Shown: positions 22,526-30,204 of the stretch, one piece after another
Numbering within the stretch: the first letter of the stretch is position 1
Layout of the letters: each line of letters starts with the position of its first letter
IMG/VR virus record: IMGVR_UViG_3300022905_000555
Location: 1-33,236 of that record
Origin: a virus
Reading direction: 5' to 3' (one strand)
DNA length: 33,236 nucleotides
Translations under genes and position numbers: made by a program
The notes under the pieces: generated by a model
Database searches by the model: none
Told to the model about the DNA's origin: nothing
What the model saw: the letters and a program-made list of their open reading frames with translations, nothing else

Positions 22526-23029
22526 CTATTTATCTTTATCTAAGCCTTTAAGGCGCTCTAGAAGACTGTTTCTATCTGTAACAACATATCCTTGACCGTT
22601 GATCATGCCGTCATCGCCGGTACTACCTTCTTTGTCCATTTTTTCTTTTTTAAGTTGTAGCTCAACCATTTTTAATTTTTTATCTAGTTTAGCAACCTTG
22701 GCATCTAAGCTGGTTTTAAGCAAGCCGCCTGCAACTTCAAATACTCTACTAGCATAACGACTTTCTACATTCATACCAAGATCCATTAGATCGTCATATG
22801 CTTCCATTGCTTTGTCAGCAATTTCATTAAGCTCTTTATCAGCCATCTCGCCTAGTCCTTTAACTGCTGGCAATGCACTAGCAATTTTATCAAACTCTGC
22901 TATATCACGAAACGTTTTTTCTTGTTCCTTGAGAGCATAACTTTCTTGTTCTTTTTCCTGAGACTCTGCATTTTTAATAATATCTTTAGAGTCTGGTAAA
23001 TTTAATAAATCTTCTAATTTTTTTGTCAT
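22526..23029 (-). CDS. 16: Probable small terminase subunit gp16
   Basis: 167 aa, close to T4 gp16 (164). It is almost entirely helical: N-terminal DLLNLPDSKD, a long charged segment, then a central block (ALPAVKGLGEMADKEL; AMEAYDDLMDLGMNVESRYA; VFEVAGGLLKTSLDAKVAKLDKKLKMVELQLKKEK, about 100-133) that forms a coiled coil. A central coiled coil for ring assembly is the hallmark of gp16, and the DLGMNVESR region fits what I recall of cyanophage gp16. gp16 stimulates the gp17 ATPase and recognises DNA. In T4, 16 directly precedes 17; here two virion-type genes intervene, which lowers certainty. Confidence 0.62.
   Translation of the reverse strand: MTKKLEDLLNLPDSKDIIKNAESQEKEQESYALKEQEKTFRDIAEFDKIASALPAVKGLGEMADKELNEIADKAMEAYDDLMDLGMNVESRYASRVFEVAGGLLKTSLDAKVAKLDKKLKMVELQLKKEKMDKEGSTGDDGMINGQGYVVTDRNSLLERLKGLDKDK
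22527..22534 (-). promoter_or_regulatory. Late-type promoter GATAAATA with leader
   Basis: Minus strand GATAAATA overlapping the TAG stop of the preceding gene, then a 21-nt leader with GAGG before the ATG at 22505. This is the conventional, leadered arrangement. Confidence 0.75.
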
Positions 23030-23055
23030 GGGTCCAGTCCATTATGTGCTACTAT

Positions 23056-23063
23056 TATTTATC
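23056..23063 (-). promoter_or_regulatory. Late-type promoter GATAAATA with leader
   Basis: Minus strand GATAAATA, overlapping the TAA stop of gene 4, then a 26-nt leader before the ATG at 23029. Confidence 0.72.
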
Positions 23064-23496
23064 GTTTTCTACCTTGATGAAATATATCATCCTCAGTAAC
23101 AATACGGAAAAGAATTCCTTTTTGTTTGCACCAAGCTCTTGCAGCTTCCCATTTTGCTTGATTAATGACCCAATGTGCTTGATTATGTTTGCTACGGCCT
23201 AAGTTTTCTTTTATTGATTGGTTCTTAGGTTTAACTTCAATAAGCTCAACTCGCTGTGCTCCGTTTTTATCTGCATAAACAATAAAAAAGTCTGGTACAT
23301 AAATTGTCTGCTTGCCACTTAATGGATTTCTATAAGGTATGCGTACTGCTTCACTTGCCCATTGAGATATTGCAGCATGTTCGTCGCAAAATTTCATAAA
23401 AGTAAATTCCCAACCACTGCGGTATGTAGGAGTTTTATTTCCTACATATTTTTCAGGGTTTTTTAGATTAAATTTACCTTGTGCAAATCTCGACAT
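23059..23496 (-). CDS. 4: Head completion protein gp4 (nuclease-like)
   Basis: 145 aa, close to the T4 protein (150). Matching segments in order: YRSGWEFTFMKFCDEH (25-40), AISQWASEAVRIPYRNPLSGK (42-62), YVPDFFIVY with the PDF acidic motif near residue 70, and VELIEVKPKNQSIKENLGRSK. The E..PDF..EVKPK pattern is that of TnsA/restriction-endonuclease-fold proteins. In T4, gp4 (gp50) is needed to finish filled heads before tail attachment. The start has no clear Shine-Dalgarno and lies 1 nt after the stop of the previous gene, so it is probably translated by coupling. Confidence 0.8.
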   Translation of the reverse strand: MSRFAQGKFNLKNPEKYVGNKTPTYRSGWEFTFMKFCDEHAAISQWASEAVRIPYRNPLSGKQTIYVPDFFIVYADKNGAQRVELIEVKPKNQSIKENLGRSKHNQAHWVINQAKWEAARAWCKQKGILFRIVTEDDIFHQGRKR

Positions 23497-23497
23497 A

Positions 23498-23866
23498 TTA
23501 AACTAAAATATTTCTTTGATCAAATAGTTGTCCTACAGATGGATTTTTATATCCTAATGTACTAGTTTTTGATCTATTTAAATTAAGGATTTGTGCAACA
23601 ATATTGCTTAACTGGATATCATTAACACCCTTTAATGTGTCTAATAATTGGAATACTTTAACATTGTCAATATGTGCTTGTTGCAATAATACACTTGCTG
23701 TATTAATAGCAGCAGTTTGCTCAAAACCTCTTTTAAGAAAATATCCAATAACTGCATCAACTTCGCTTGCACTATATGATATTTCTGTATTATAATAATT
23801 GTTGAAGAACTTTTTAGTAAGTTCAGAATCTTGTTGGGTTGTAGAATCTGATTTAGCAGTAGCCAT
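23498..23866 (-). CDS. Conserved small late protein, 122 aa
   Basis: 122 aa, all-helical. A Ser/Thr-rich N-terminus is followed by FFNNYYNTEISYSASEVDAVIGYFLKRGFEQTAAINTASVLLQQA and VKVFQLLDTLKGVNDIQLSNIVAQILNLNRSKTSTLGYK. I recall proteins of this pattern in marine T4-like genomes next to gene 4, without a known function. There is no catalytic motif. The start is supported by AAGGAT 8 nt upstream. It sits between the tube-like 403-aa gene and gene 4, so a role in head or tail-end assembly is likely (inference). Confidence 0.66.
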   Translation of the reverse strand: MATAKSDSTTQQDSELTKKFFNNYYNTEISYSASEVDAVIGYFLKRGFEQTAAINTASVLLQQAHIDNVKVFQLLDTLKGVNDIQLSNIVAQILNLNRSKTSTLGYKNPSVGQLFDQRNILV

Positions 23867-23880
23867 AATTTATCCTTAAC

Positions 23881-25092
23881 TTATTTACTAGCATTAATTG
23901 CTTCATTTGCAAAATTTTGTAATTTTGCATTATTTGCAGTATCTGCTGTTAGTTGTTGTTCTATTTGTGATTGAACAGCTGGGGATGCAGCATTATACTC
24001 AGCGTAGCTAACTCCGCCCGCGCCTGCATTAAGTGCCTTTGCTGCAAAACTCTTAAGTGCAGATAAATTTGTTGTAAATGCATCTGTTATTGCTGATACA
24101 CCTTTATTAGATGTCGAAACATTGTTTATACGTGAAGTACTTGTGTTAGCTTGTGAATCAACTGTAGGCACACTAGTATTAGTTAATCCTCCCGGTAATT
24201 GATTAAAAATTCCAAATATACCTGCTAGCGGAGAATTATTCGAACTGTTTGTCATTCTAGGAACTACAAAATTATCTACATTTCGTCGTTCGTCAACAAG
24301 TGCAGGGTCAGCACTTGCATATGCAGCGTCAATCATATTCTTGTCTGCATACCCCAATGGGCTCATAACATTATCGTATCTAGTTGCATCATCAGTAAAT
24401 CCTCCAGGCTCGCCTCTATCACCGATGATTCCATGCGTATACATAACTGCTTCGTATGCAAGTGTAATACTATTTGAATTCATGTCTGCGCCACTGCTTG
24501 AGTCAACATTTCCATGATTCCATGCAGATATTAATGGGTTAACTAGAGTATATGCATACCAATTTCTTCTAGAAAGTTGATATATTGTTATACTATTAAA
24601 GAACGGCCCACGTATTCCAGTATTCATTCCGTATACCGGAATGCTACCATTTTTATATTTGTCACGTGCATCATATGCACCATTAAATGCTTGATTATTA
24701 CCATCATTAAAATAATAACGATAATATTCTTCTAACATTCCTCGAGTGATACCAGTATTATCATCGTGCAGTACAATATTAACATCTTGATAATCTATAC
24801 GAGTTTGTACATTCTTTTTACGATTATATTGTTGTTTATTTTCTACACTAATTCTATAACTTGGTAAATCTGCACTCTTAACTAACACTCCAATTTCTTT
24901 TTGAAATTTAAATGTATTGCTATTTGCACTATTTCCTACTTCCGGCATCGGAGTAAACAATACATGATACAAGAACTTAGTTTTAGGAGCCAATGCAAGA
25001 TTGTGCTCATTAAACAACTGATGAGCATGACGTGCATCTCGCAAGTGCAAGTCTAAATTAACATTCTGTAAATATGGATCTTTTAACGACAT
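23881..25092 (-). CDS. Tail-tube-fold protein, possibly gp48/gp54-like tube-baseplate protein
   Basis: 403 aa. Residues about 30-250 show the tail-tube pattern: PKTKFLYHVLFTP, GVLVKSADLPSYRISVENKQQYNRKKNVQTRIDYQDVNIVLHDDNTG, then FFNSITIYQLSRRNWYAYTLVNPLISAWNHGN. This parallels gp19 (ISRQVVDVTRPNVSFEQMTIDAYNSRTY...ITLTLREDAN). The C-terminal 150 residues are Ser/Asn/Ala-rich with helices. T4 has two such proteins that nucleate the tube, gp48 (364 aa) and gp54 (320 aa); this could be gp48 or a marine counterpart. It has its own promoter after the gene 19 terminator, fitting a low-copy tube component. The promoter is 5 nt before the ATG. Confidence 0.6.
   Translation of the reverse strand: MSLKDPYLQNVNLDLHLRDARHAHQLFNEHNLALAPKTKFLYHVLFTPMPEVGNSANSNTFKFQKEIGVLVKSADLPSYRISVENKQQYNRKKNVQTRIDYQDVNIVLHDDNTGITRGMLEEYYRYYFNDGNNQAFNGAYDARDKYKNGSIPVYGMNTGIRGPFFNSITIYQLSRRNWYAYTLVNPLISAWNHGNVDSSSGADMNSNSITLAYEAVMYTHGIIGDRGEPGGFTDDATRYDNVMSPLGYADKNMIDAAYASADPALVDERRNVDNFVVPRMTNSSNNSPLAGIFGIFNQLPGGLTNTSVPTVDSQANTSTSRINNVSTSNKGVSAITDAFTTNLSALKSFAAKALNAGAGGVSYAEYNAASPAVQSQIEQQLTADTANNAKLQNFANEAINASK
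23882..23888 (-). promoter_or_regulatory. Possible late-type promoter GTAAATA
   Basis: Minus strand GTAAATA overlaps the TAA stop of the 403-aa gene and lies 15 nt before the ATG at 23866, with AAGGAT between. Its first base deviates from the consensus. Confidence 0.4.
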
Positions 25093-25097
25093 GTAAA

Positions 25098-25105
25098 TAT
25101 TTATC
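25098..25105 (-). promoter_or_regulatory. Late-type promoter GATAAATA
   Basis: Minus strand GATAAATA, 5 nt, then the ATG at 25092. There is no room for a Shine-Dalgarno in the transcript if +1 follows T4 geometry. Confidence 0.75.
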
Positions 25106-25127
25106 CTTGTAGATTAACCGTGTACAT

Positions 25128-25163
25128 AAAGAAAAGCGAGAACTGAATTAACAGCTCTCGCTT
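25128..25163 (-). terminator. Intrinsic terminator after gene 19
   Basis: A 12-bp stem (AAGCGAGAGCTG with CAGTTCTCGCTT, one G-U pair), 6-nt loop TTAATT, then TTCTTT on the minus strand. It lies about 30 nt after the gene 19 stop. Confidence 0.82.
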
Positions 25164-25192
25164 CGAATAGCATTATACCAACCTAATTGCTA

Positions 25193-25837
25193 TTAATTGG
25201 TTACTACTGTACCGCCGGTAGCTGCTTGTGTAGCTCTTGTTACCGGTGCTCCAATACCAACGAATTCTTCGTCTGCACCAAATTGGATAGCGTTATCATA
25301 ACGAATAGTTAGTGAAGTAGTAACTGCTTCGTTAGTAGCATAAGCTAGCGTGTTGTAGTTAGCTGATTCAATGTAGCAGCCTACTAAGTGGAAACGATCA
25401 ATTACGTTTGCACCAGTTGCGCCGTTACCGCCATCTAGAATTTCAATTCTAGTTTGGAACTTGTAAGAACCACTTGATACTGCACTTGACTGTTCGAAGA
25501 AGTCGAACTGACGTTGTAGCTGCTGACCAACAATCTTTTGAACATTGTTGTTTGCATCTTCACGCAATGTAAGTGTAATTGGCTCCCATGTGTGCTTACC
25601 TGCAAGATATGTTCTTGAGTTATAAGCGTCAATAGTCATCTGTTCAAAACTCACGTTTGGACGAGTTACGTCTACTACTTGTCTTGAAATTTCTCTAACA
25701 CCATCTGGTCCACCAGTAGTGCCGAAGCTGTCTAAAAATACTCTAAAGCGATACTGTAACTTAGGCATCAATAATGATGAGTTTGATCCAGCACCCTCTG
25801 TAGGTATCGAAATATTTTGTAATGTTGTGATTGGCAT
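25193..25837 (-). CDS. 19: Tail tube protein gp19
   Basis: 214 aa (T4 gp19 163). Tube-protein features: LMPKLQYRFRVFLDSFG (23-39), REISRQVVDVTRPNVSFEQMTIDAYNSRTYLAGKHTWEPITLTLRED (about 47-93), VGQQLQRQFDFFE, then a C-terminal strand set ending in LTIRYDNAIQFG. gp19 stacks in hexameric rings to form the inner tube through which DNA passes. It lies directly after the sheath gene 18, as in T4, and has its own late promoter with a clear AGGAGAA ribosome-binding site and a strong terminator behind it, suited to very high output. Confidence 0.9.
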   Translation of the reverse strand: MPITTLQNISIPTEGAGSNSSLLMPKLQYRFRVFLDSFGTTGGPDGVREISRQVVDVTRPNVSFEQMTIDAYNSRTYLAGKHTWEPITLTLREDANNNVQKIVGQQLQRQFDFFEQSSAVSSGSYKFQTRIEILDGGNGATGANVIDRFHLVGCYIESANYNTLAYATNEAVTTSLTIRYDNAIQFGADEEFVGIGAPVTRATQAATGGTVVTN

Positions 25838-25854
25838 TCTATTCTCCTATACAA

Positions 25855-25862
25855 TATTTATG
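25855..25862 (-). promoter_or_regulatory. Late-type promoter CATAAATA with leader, gene 19
   Basis: Minus strand CATAAATA, then 17 nt containing AGGAGAA, then the ATG at 25837. The spacing is identical to that before gene 13. Confidence 0.82.
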
Positions 25863-25864
25863 CT

Positions 25865-25897
25865 TTAATGGGTGGACTTTTTTCATCCACCCATTAA
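25865..25897 (-). other. Perfect 12-bp hairpin between genes 18 and 19
   Basis: Arms TTAATGGGTGGA and TCCACCCATTAA pair perfectly across a 9-nt loop. No T run follows on either strand, so it is not a standard intrinsic terminator. It ends 2 nt before the CATAAATA promoter; it may protect the 3' end of gene 18 mRNA or pause polymerase. Confidence 0.7.
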
Positions 25898-25906
25898 GTA
25901 CGCATA

Positions 25907-28900
25907 TTAACCTAGTGCTGCAATTTCGCCTGTGTTCTTAATACGCAATGGAATGTAAATAAATTCAATTGCTTTAACTGGCTCAATTGCAATATCTAAG
26001 TATAGCTCGTTGCGGTCAATTCTACTTGGTGTATTGTTTGACTCGTCACATACAACTAGGAAGTCGTAAAGTGCTCTTAGTCCAACAAGCTCTAGTAGGA
26101 GTGAATCAGCTGCTGCTTTAACTTGATCGCGTGTGATCTTATCATTTGGTTCAAACAAGTATGGTCTTGCTAGTAGTTCTAACTGACCACGTAGGTAAAC
26201 AACCAAACGTGCTACGTTAATACGATCCAACGCACTTGCATTTCTTGCACGAGTTTTTTGACCAAATACAACTAAACCTGCGCCACTAATAAATGTAATC
26301 GGGTTAATTGCGTTTGAATACAATGTATCGCGCTGTCCAGTGTTAAGTGCCACTGAAACAAATTCGCCTTCTGCACTAACATAACCAGTTGCGCTTGCAT
26401 TAGTTACTCCACCACGTCTCGTTCCAGCTGGAGCAAACCAGGGGAATGCAACTTGGTCGTTTAGTACAATAGTACGTAATGCCATATGGCTCGGTGGTAC
26501 AACAACATTGTTACCTGCATTGTCGCTTGTAAAGCCCCATGGATAGTAAATACCGAAATATTCATCTCTGCTTACTAAACCGTCATCGTTGTCTTCAACT
26601 GCTAGTCTAACGTTCTGACCCCATTCATTTAATGATGTAGCATCTGGTGTTAGTCTTGCTGGTGTATCACCGACAACAAATCCAGTTAAACGACGATCGT
26701 AGTTTAAGCTGATCATTTCGCCGATTAGTTCTGGATAACCTGGGCAAGCAATTAGGTTAAACTGACGTGATTCTTCATCACGGATGTCTTGGTTGCTGTT
26801 AACCATTGCCTGTAGTGCCTGTACAACTGTCTTACGTTGTGCATGACGACCGAATGTACCTGAACCATCTTCGTTATTGCCTGAAGCAGTAACCCAACGA
26901 TGTGGATAATAGCTGTCCATTGATGCATCACCTTGACGTGGGTTAGTACCAGCTACATCAATGTAGTTACGATCAAAACGCTTAACGTTAAAGCCACTTC
27001 TACGTAGGTTCCATAGTAGCATACCTTTTGGATATAGTGCTGGATCTGGAGCATCTGGATCTAAGTAGTCACTTGTTAGCATTTCTGCAATAGTTGCGCT
27101 TGGTGCAACTAAAGTGCTGCCGCCATTGTCTGCTTGTCTTGCATCAGCAAACAGAATACCATTTTCAGTTGTTTGATCTGCTTTATCAAGTAATACCCAT
27201 GCAGCAAGAGTGCCGTTGTAACGATAAATCGCTGGATAGTTTTCGACATCTGCTGTGCTAATCCACAAATCACCAGTTTCAAGCGGATTGCCGTCGCTCT
27301 GTTCTGTTGGCTCAGCTGCGCTTACAATTGGTCCAGCTGGATCTGTGTCAACATAACCACCGTTTGAACTTTGATATCCAACCCAATCAGTACCGTTATG
27401 CAACATGATATCAACTTCGTCAACAATTGAGTTGTACCAAATTTCGCCGTCTGCTGTTAGGCTTAATGGCTCAGTGCCTGTTGCTGTATAGCTAAGTGGT
27501 TTCCAGTTTGAAGCAACATAATCGTTAGTTGCATCACCTGTTGGTGCAATGTAAAGATTAGCTGTTGCTGTAGCTGCATTGCCTGCGCCAGCGTTTGCAT
27601 CAGGATCAAATCCTTCAAACCCTGCATCAGTCATAAAGCCCGAACCTTCAGTAATGCGGAATTCACCACCTAGTTTATGTTGAATTACAATTCTGTTGCC
27701 AGAATCAACAAGTGCAACAATATTAGTAAATCCTGCTGCGTTAATTGTACTTGCAATATCTTCAGCAGCGCCAACACCGGTCACTGATGGTGTAGTAATA
27801 GCTTTTGATACGCGAGTTGCAGAACCTACAACGCTTTCTTCTATACTAAATGTATATACACCTGATAGTTGTGCAACAATCTTAGCACTCGAAATGCTAG
27901 TTGCACCTGTTGCTGCACGTGAATAAATCTTATAGCTTGCTAGTGGTGAAGTAGATTCTTCAACGTTTCCTTTTACATAAACTTGTCCAAGGGTTAAGTT
28001 TGATCCGCCACCTGTTCTATCAAGATTAAGAATAGCACCTTCTGGTGAAGTAAATACCGGAGCACTTACTGTATCCCATAGTGCAGTATCACCATTGTAT
28101 TGCTTAACACGGAAGTTTGCACCACCGTTAGGCACTGTTGTTTTAATCCAAAGTGAACCAGTCGGAGCAGGAGAAGTATCAGATGATTTGTATCCTGGAA
28201 CATCAGTGTGTGGTTTAATTTCTAGTCTAGGAGCAGAATATGTACCTGCAACAATACCAGTGTTAGTTAACAAAGCACCAGTTACGTTAGCAATAACAAC
28301 ATCAACGCCTGTTGAATAAATTTCAAGTACGCCGTTAATTGCTGTTGCAGTAATACCTGCGATTCCGGAACTATTAATTTCAGCTGCAAATTCTGCAATA
28401 GTATTTTCACCAACTTGTACAGTTACAGGAGTACCATTAATAGTAATCGACTCACCGTCTGCTGGAACTGCATTTGCAATCGATGCACGAACCGCAGAAT
28501 GACTTGCTGACCACCCAGTGCTACCAACTTTAACCCATGTGCCTGGATCATTATATGTAACAGCGCCTGCACTCGGTACTGTACCTGCAGACTTATACCA
28601 CACTTGTGTAGTTGTAGTAGTTGCATCAACTGCATAGCTACCAATTTGACCTATTGAACCTTTTGGTACATCGTTTGTTAAGTCAGTAGGCTCAGTAATA
28701 ACTAGTGGAGTTATTGATGTAAAACTTTGTCCGTTTACAGTAGTTACTGCTGCTGAATTCCATTCAAGAAGACCAAAGCCAGTAACTGCTGTGTCAAACC
28801 AATATGCACCATCTGCAGGCTCTCCGCCTGGAGCAGTTGCGCTAGGTGCTAGTTTAGCTGTGTCTAAATCTGCACGAACTACATATGCACGATTAGTAAC

Positions 28901-29206
28901 ACCTAGTAATGAATATGCAGTTTGTAAACCATATTCGTTAAGTTCTCCGCCATGTATCATGTTGCCGATACTATCCGAATAAAATAGCGGATCGCCAAAT
29001 GTTTCTCCTAGCTCTCTCTGGCTAGTGATTAAATATGCTTTTCCTGCGTTTGCTTGCAGTGTACCTGCTGCAATTCCTGCTCCGCTGCTACTAGTTTTAT
29101 TACTAGCAGAAGCAACAAAAATCATTGGTACTGTTCCGGCTGCGGCCGGAGTGTAGAATGATTCGTCAATTACATTGACTTCTACGCCTGGTGATACTAA
29201 TGCCAT
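25907..29206 (-). CDS. 18: Tail sheath protein gp18 with large insertion
   Basis: 1099 aa, against 659 in T4. The conserved sheath parts are the N-terminus (VSPGVEVNVIDESFYTPAAAGTVPMIFVASA, 4-34; ELGETFGDPLFYSD, 65-78) and the C-terminal third from about 700, including SDYLDPDAPDPALYPKGMLLWNLRRSGFNVKRFDRNYID, AFPWFAPAGTRRG, NPITFISGAGLVVFGQKTRA and RINVARLVVYLRGQLE. These carry the contraction core and the ring contacts. Between about 115 and 690 lies an insertion rich in Thr, Gly and Ala with repeated G-x-x-W modules (about 132, 198, 349, 587, 644). gp18 polymerises around the tube and contracts at infection. Long sheaths with surface insertions are known in marine T4-like phages. AGGAGA precedes the ATG. 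Confidence 0.93.
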   Translation of the reverse strand: MALVSPGVEVNVIDESFYTPAAAGTVPMIFVASASNKTSSSGAGIAAGTLQANAGKAYLITSQRELGETFGDPLFYSDSIGNMIHGGELNEYGLQTAYSLLGVTNRAYVVRADLDTAKLAPSATAPGGEPADGAYWFDTAVTGFGLLEWNSAAVTTVNGQSFTSITPLVITEPTDLTNDVPKGSIGQIGSYAVDATTTTTQVWYKSAGTVPSAGAVTYNDPGTWVKVGSTGWSASHSAVRASIANAVPADGESITINGTPVTVQVGENTIAEFAAEINSSGIAGITATAINGVLEIYSTGVDVVIANVTGALLTNTGIVAGTYSAPRLEIKPHTDVPGYKSSDTSPAPTGSLWIKTTVPNGGANFRVKQYNGDTALWDTVSAPVFTSPEGAILNLDRTGGGSNLTLGQVYVKGNVEESTSPLASYKIYSRAATGATSISSAKIVAQLSGVYTFSIEESVVGSATRVSKAITTPSVTGVGAAEDIASTINAAGFTNIVALVDSGNRIVIQHKLGGEFRITEGSGFMTDAGFEGFDPDANAGAGNAATATANLYIAPTGDATNDYVASNWKPLSYTATGTEPLSLTADGEIWYNSIVDEVDIMLHNGTDWVGYQSSNGGYVDTDPAGPIVSAAEPTEQSDGNPLETGDLWISTADVENYPAIYRYNGTLAAWVLLDKADQTTENGILFADARQADNGGSTLVAPSATIAEMLTSDYLDPDAPDPALYPKGMLLWNLRRSGFNVKRFDRNYIDVAGTNPRQGDASMDSYYPHRWVTASGNNEDGSGTFGRHAQRKTVVQALQAMVNSNQDIRDEESRQFNLIACPGYPELIGEMISLNYDRRLTGFVVGDTPARLTPDATSLNEWGQNVRLAVEDNDDGLVSRDEYFGIYYPWGFTSDNAGNNVVVPPSHMALRTIVLNDQVAFPWFAPAGTRRGGVTNASATGYVSAEGEFVSVALNTGQRDTLYSNAINPITFISGAGLVVFGQKTRARNASALDRINVARLVVYLRGQLELLARPYLFEPNDKITRDQVKAAADSLLLELVGLRALYDFLVVCDESNNTPSRIDRNELYLDIAIEPVKAIEFIYIPLRIKNTGEIAALG

Positions 29207-29237
29207 TATATTTCTCCTATTGGATGTATGCTAAGTG

Positions 29238-29245
29238 TATTTATT
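29238..29245 (-). promoter_or_regulatory. Late-type promoter AATAAATA with leader, gene 18
   Basis: Minus strand AATAAATA, then 31 nt including AGGAGA, then the ATG at 29206. It shares a 106-base divergent region with the HNH-like gene. Confidence 0.72.
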
Positions 29246-29301
29246 ACTTCCTAGAGAAAATGCCCTATATAACCTATGGAAAAAGGTACCGAAAAGGTGA
29301 G

Positions 29302-29308
29302 GTAAATA
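29302..29308 (+). promoter_or_regulatory. Possible late-type promoter GTAAATA before the HNH-like gene
   Basis: Plus strand GTAAATA, 4 nt, then the ATG at 29313. A GAGG lies at 29299-29302 and could be a Shine-Dalgarno with 10-nt spacing, so the motif may be chance. The 13 bases TAAATACAATATG are identical to those before gene 17. Confidence 0.35.
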
Positions 29309-29312
29309 CAAT

Positions 29313-29648
29313 ATGAGACCATTATGCAAGTGCGGCCAGCGTCCTGCGGCTATAAACTATAAAAAAGAGGACAAAGTTTATTATCGCAAACTATGCGAAC
29401 GCTGTCTGCGCAATGGCATCGGGCACGGCGTGCCTAAATGGAAGCAGCGCGGCTATGTCAAAAAAGACTTTTGTGAGAAATGCAATTTTAAATCAAAACA
29501 CACTGAGCAGTTCAATGTGTTTCATATAGATGGTGATTTAAATAATTGCAGTCCTACTAATCTTAAGACAATATGTGCGAACTGTCAACGTCTGTTGCAG
29601 AAGGAAGGTATCCGTTGGAAACAGGGAGACTTAGTCCCCGATTTTTAA
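29313..29648 (+). CDS. HNH-like zinc protein, conserved in marine T4-like phages
   Basis: 111 aa with four Cys pairs: CKCG (5-8), CERC (28-31), CEKC (54-57) and CANC (88-91). FHIDGDLNNCSPTNLKTIC (about 70-88) matches the HNH core (H-x-D-G then N-L before the last zinc pair). From memory, marine T4-like phages carry a strongly conserved protein of this form ending in KQGDLVPDF. It may be a nuclease or a structural DNA-binding protein; its conservation outside mobile introns argues against a simple homing enzyme. It lies divergently from gene 18 and overlaps the end of the dNMP-kinase-like gene by 86 nt on the opposite strand. Confidence 0.78.
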   Translation: MRPLCKCGQRPAAINYKKEDKVYYRKLCERCLRNGIGHGVPKWKQRGYVKKDFCEKCNFKSKHTEQFNVFHIDGDLNNCSPTNLKTICANCQRLLQKEGIRWKQGDLVPDF

Positions 29649-30141
29649 AGATAGTACGCATCAGTACTTCTACATTGTTTTTAAGTCTTGCTAGATCGCC
29701 ATTGTTGTCAATAGTGTAATCACACATCCATTGCTCAATACTCATTGAACTAGGATCTTCTTTTGGCAAATGATCACACCGATCGACCCAAATAGCATAG
29801 TCAAAGATTTCTTCATTTTGCATTGCAAAGAATTCTCTACGATTACGTAAGCCACAATAAATTTGATGATCTTTAAACAGGTTACGCCCTAGTCTTGCTA
29901 AATCGTCCTTACAGTAATCGTGAATCATATTGTACCATTCAGTACGATGATTATGTCGGTCTGCGTAACACTCTTCTTCGTTAGCATATCCGTATTCGTG
30001 TTTTAGTTCGTCAAAGATAAACAGCTCTGAACAAAACTTCGAACTTGATTCAAACTTATAACCGTAATCTTGTAAAATTTCACAAACGGTATCTTTGCCA
30101 TGTCTGCCATGACCAACTATTAATAATTTAGGTAAATGCAT
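29563..30141 (-). CDS. Deoxynucleoside-monophosphate-kinase-like P-loop protein
   Basis: 192 aa. The Walker A KLLIVGHGRHGKDTVCEIL (5-23) has the form GxGRxGKDT, which is frequent in phage dNMP and dephospho-CoA kinases. Later LRNRREFFAM and FDYAIWVDRCDHLP correspond to the substrate-binding and LID areas. T4 gene 1 encodes a dNMP kinase that phosphorylates dGMP, dTMP and hydroxymethyl-dCMP. The last 29 codons run antisense to the HNH-like gene. A sigma70-type promoter (30170-30198) gives it early expression inside a late region, fitting a nucleotide-metabolism role. A CTAAATA also sits 3 nt before the ATG. Confidence 0.7.
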   Translation of the reverse strand: MHLPKLLIVGHGRHGKDTVCEILQDYGYKFESSSKFCSELFIFDELKHEYGYANEEECYADRHNHRTEWYNMIHDYCKDDLARLGRNLFKDHQIYCGLRNRREFFAMQNEEIFDYAIWVDRCDHLPKEDPSSMSIEQWMCDYTIDNNGDLARLKNNVEVLMRTIFKNRGLSLPVSNGYLPSATDVDSSHILS

Positions 30142-30144
30142 TAT

Positions 30145-30151
30145 TATTTAG
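30145..30151 (-). promoter_or_regulatory. Possible late-type promoter CTAAATA
   Basis: Minus strand CTAAATA, 3 nt, ATG at 30141. By T4 geometry +1 would fall inside the start codon, so function is doubtful. The early promoter upstream is the better candidate. Confidence 0.3.
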
Positions 30152-30169
30152 AACTCCATTGTTCTAAAC

Positions 30170-30198
30170 AGTATACATTAGATAATAGTGCATGTCAA
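30170..30198 (-). promoter_or_regulatory. Sigma70-type promoter for the dNMP-kinase-like gene
   Basis: Minus strand TTGACA (30198-30193), 17-nt spacer, TATACT (30175-30170), the same -10 as the uvsW operon promoter. +1 is expected near 30163, giving a 22-nt leader with GGAG before the ATG at 30141. Confidence 0.82.
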
Positions 30199-30204
30199 GC
30201 GTTT

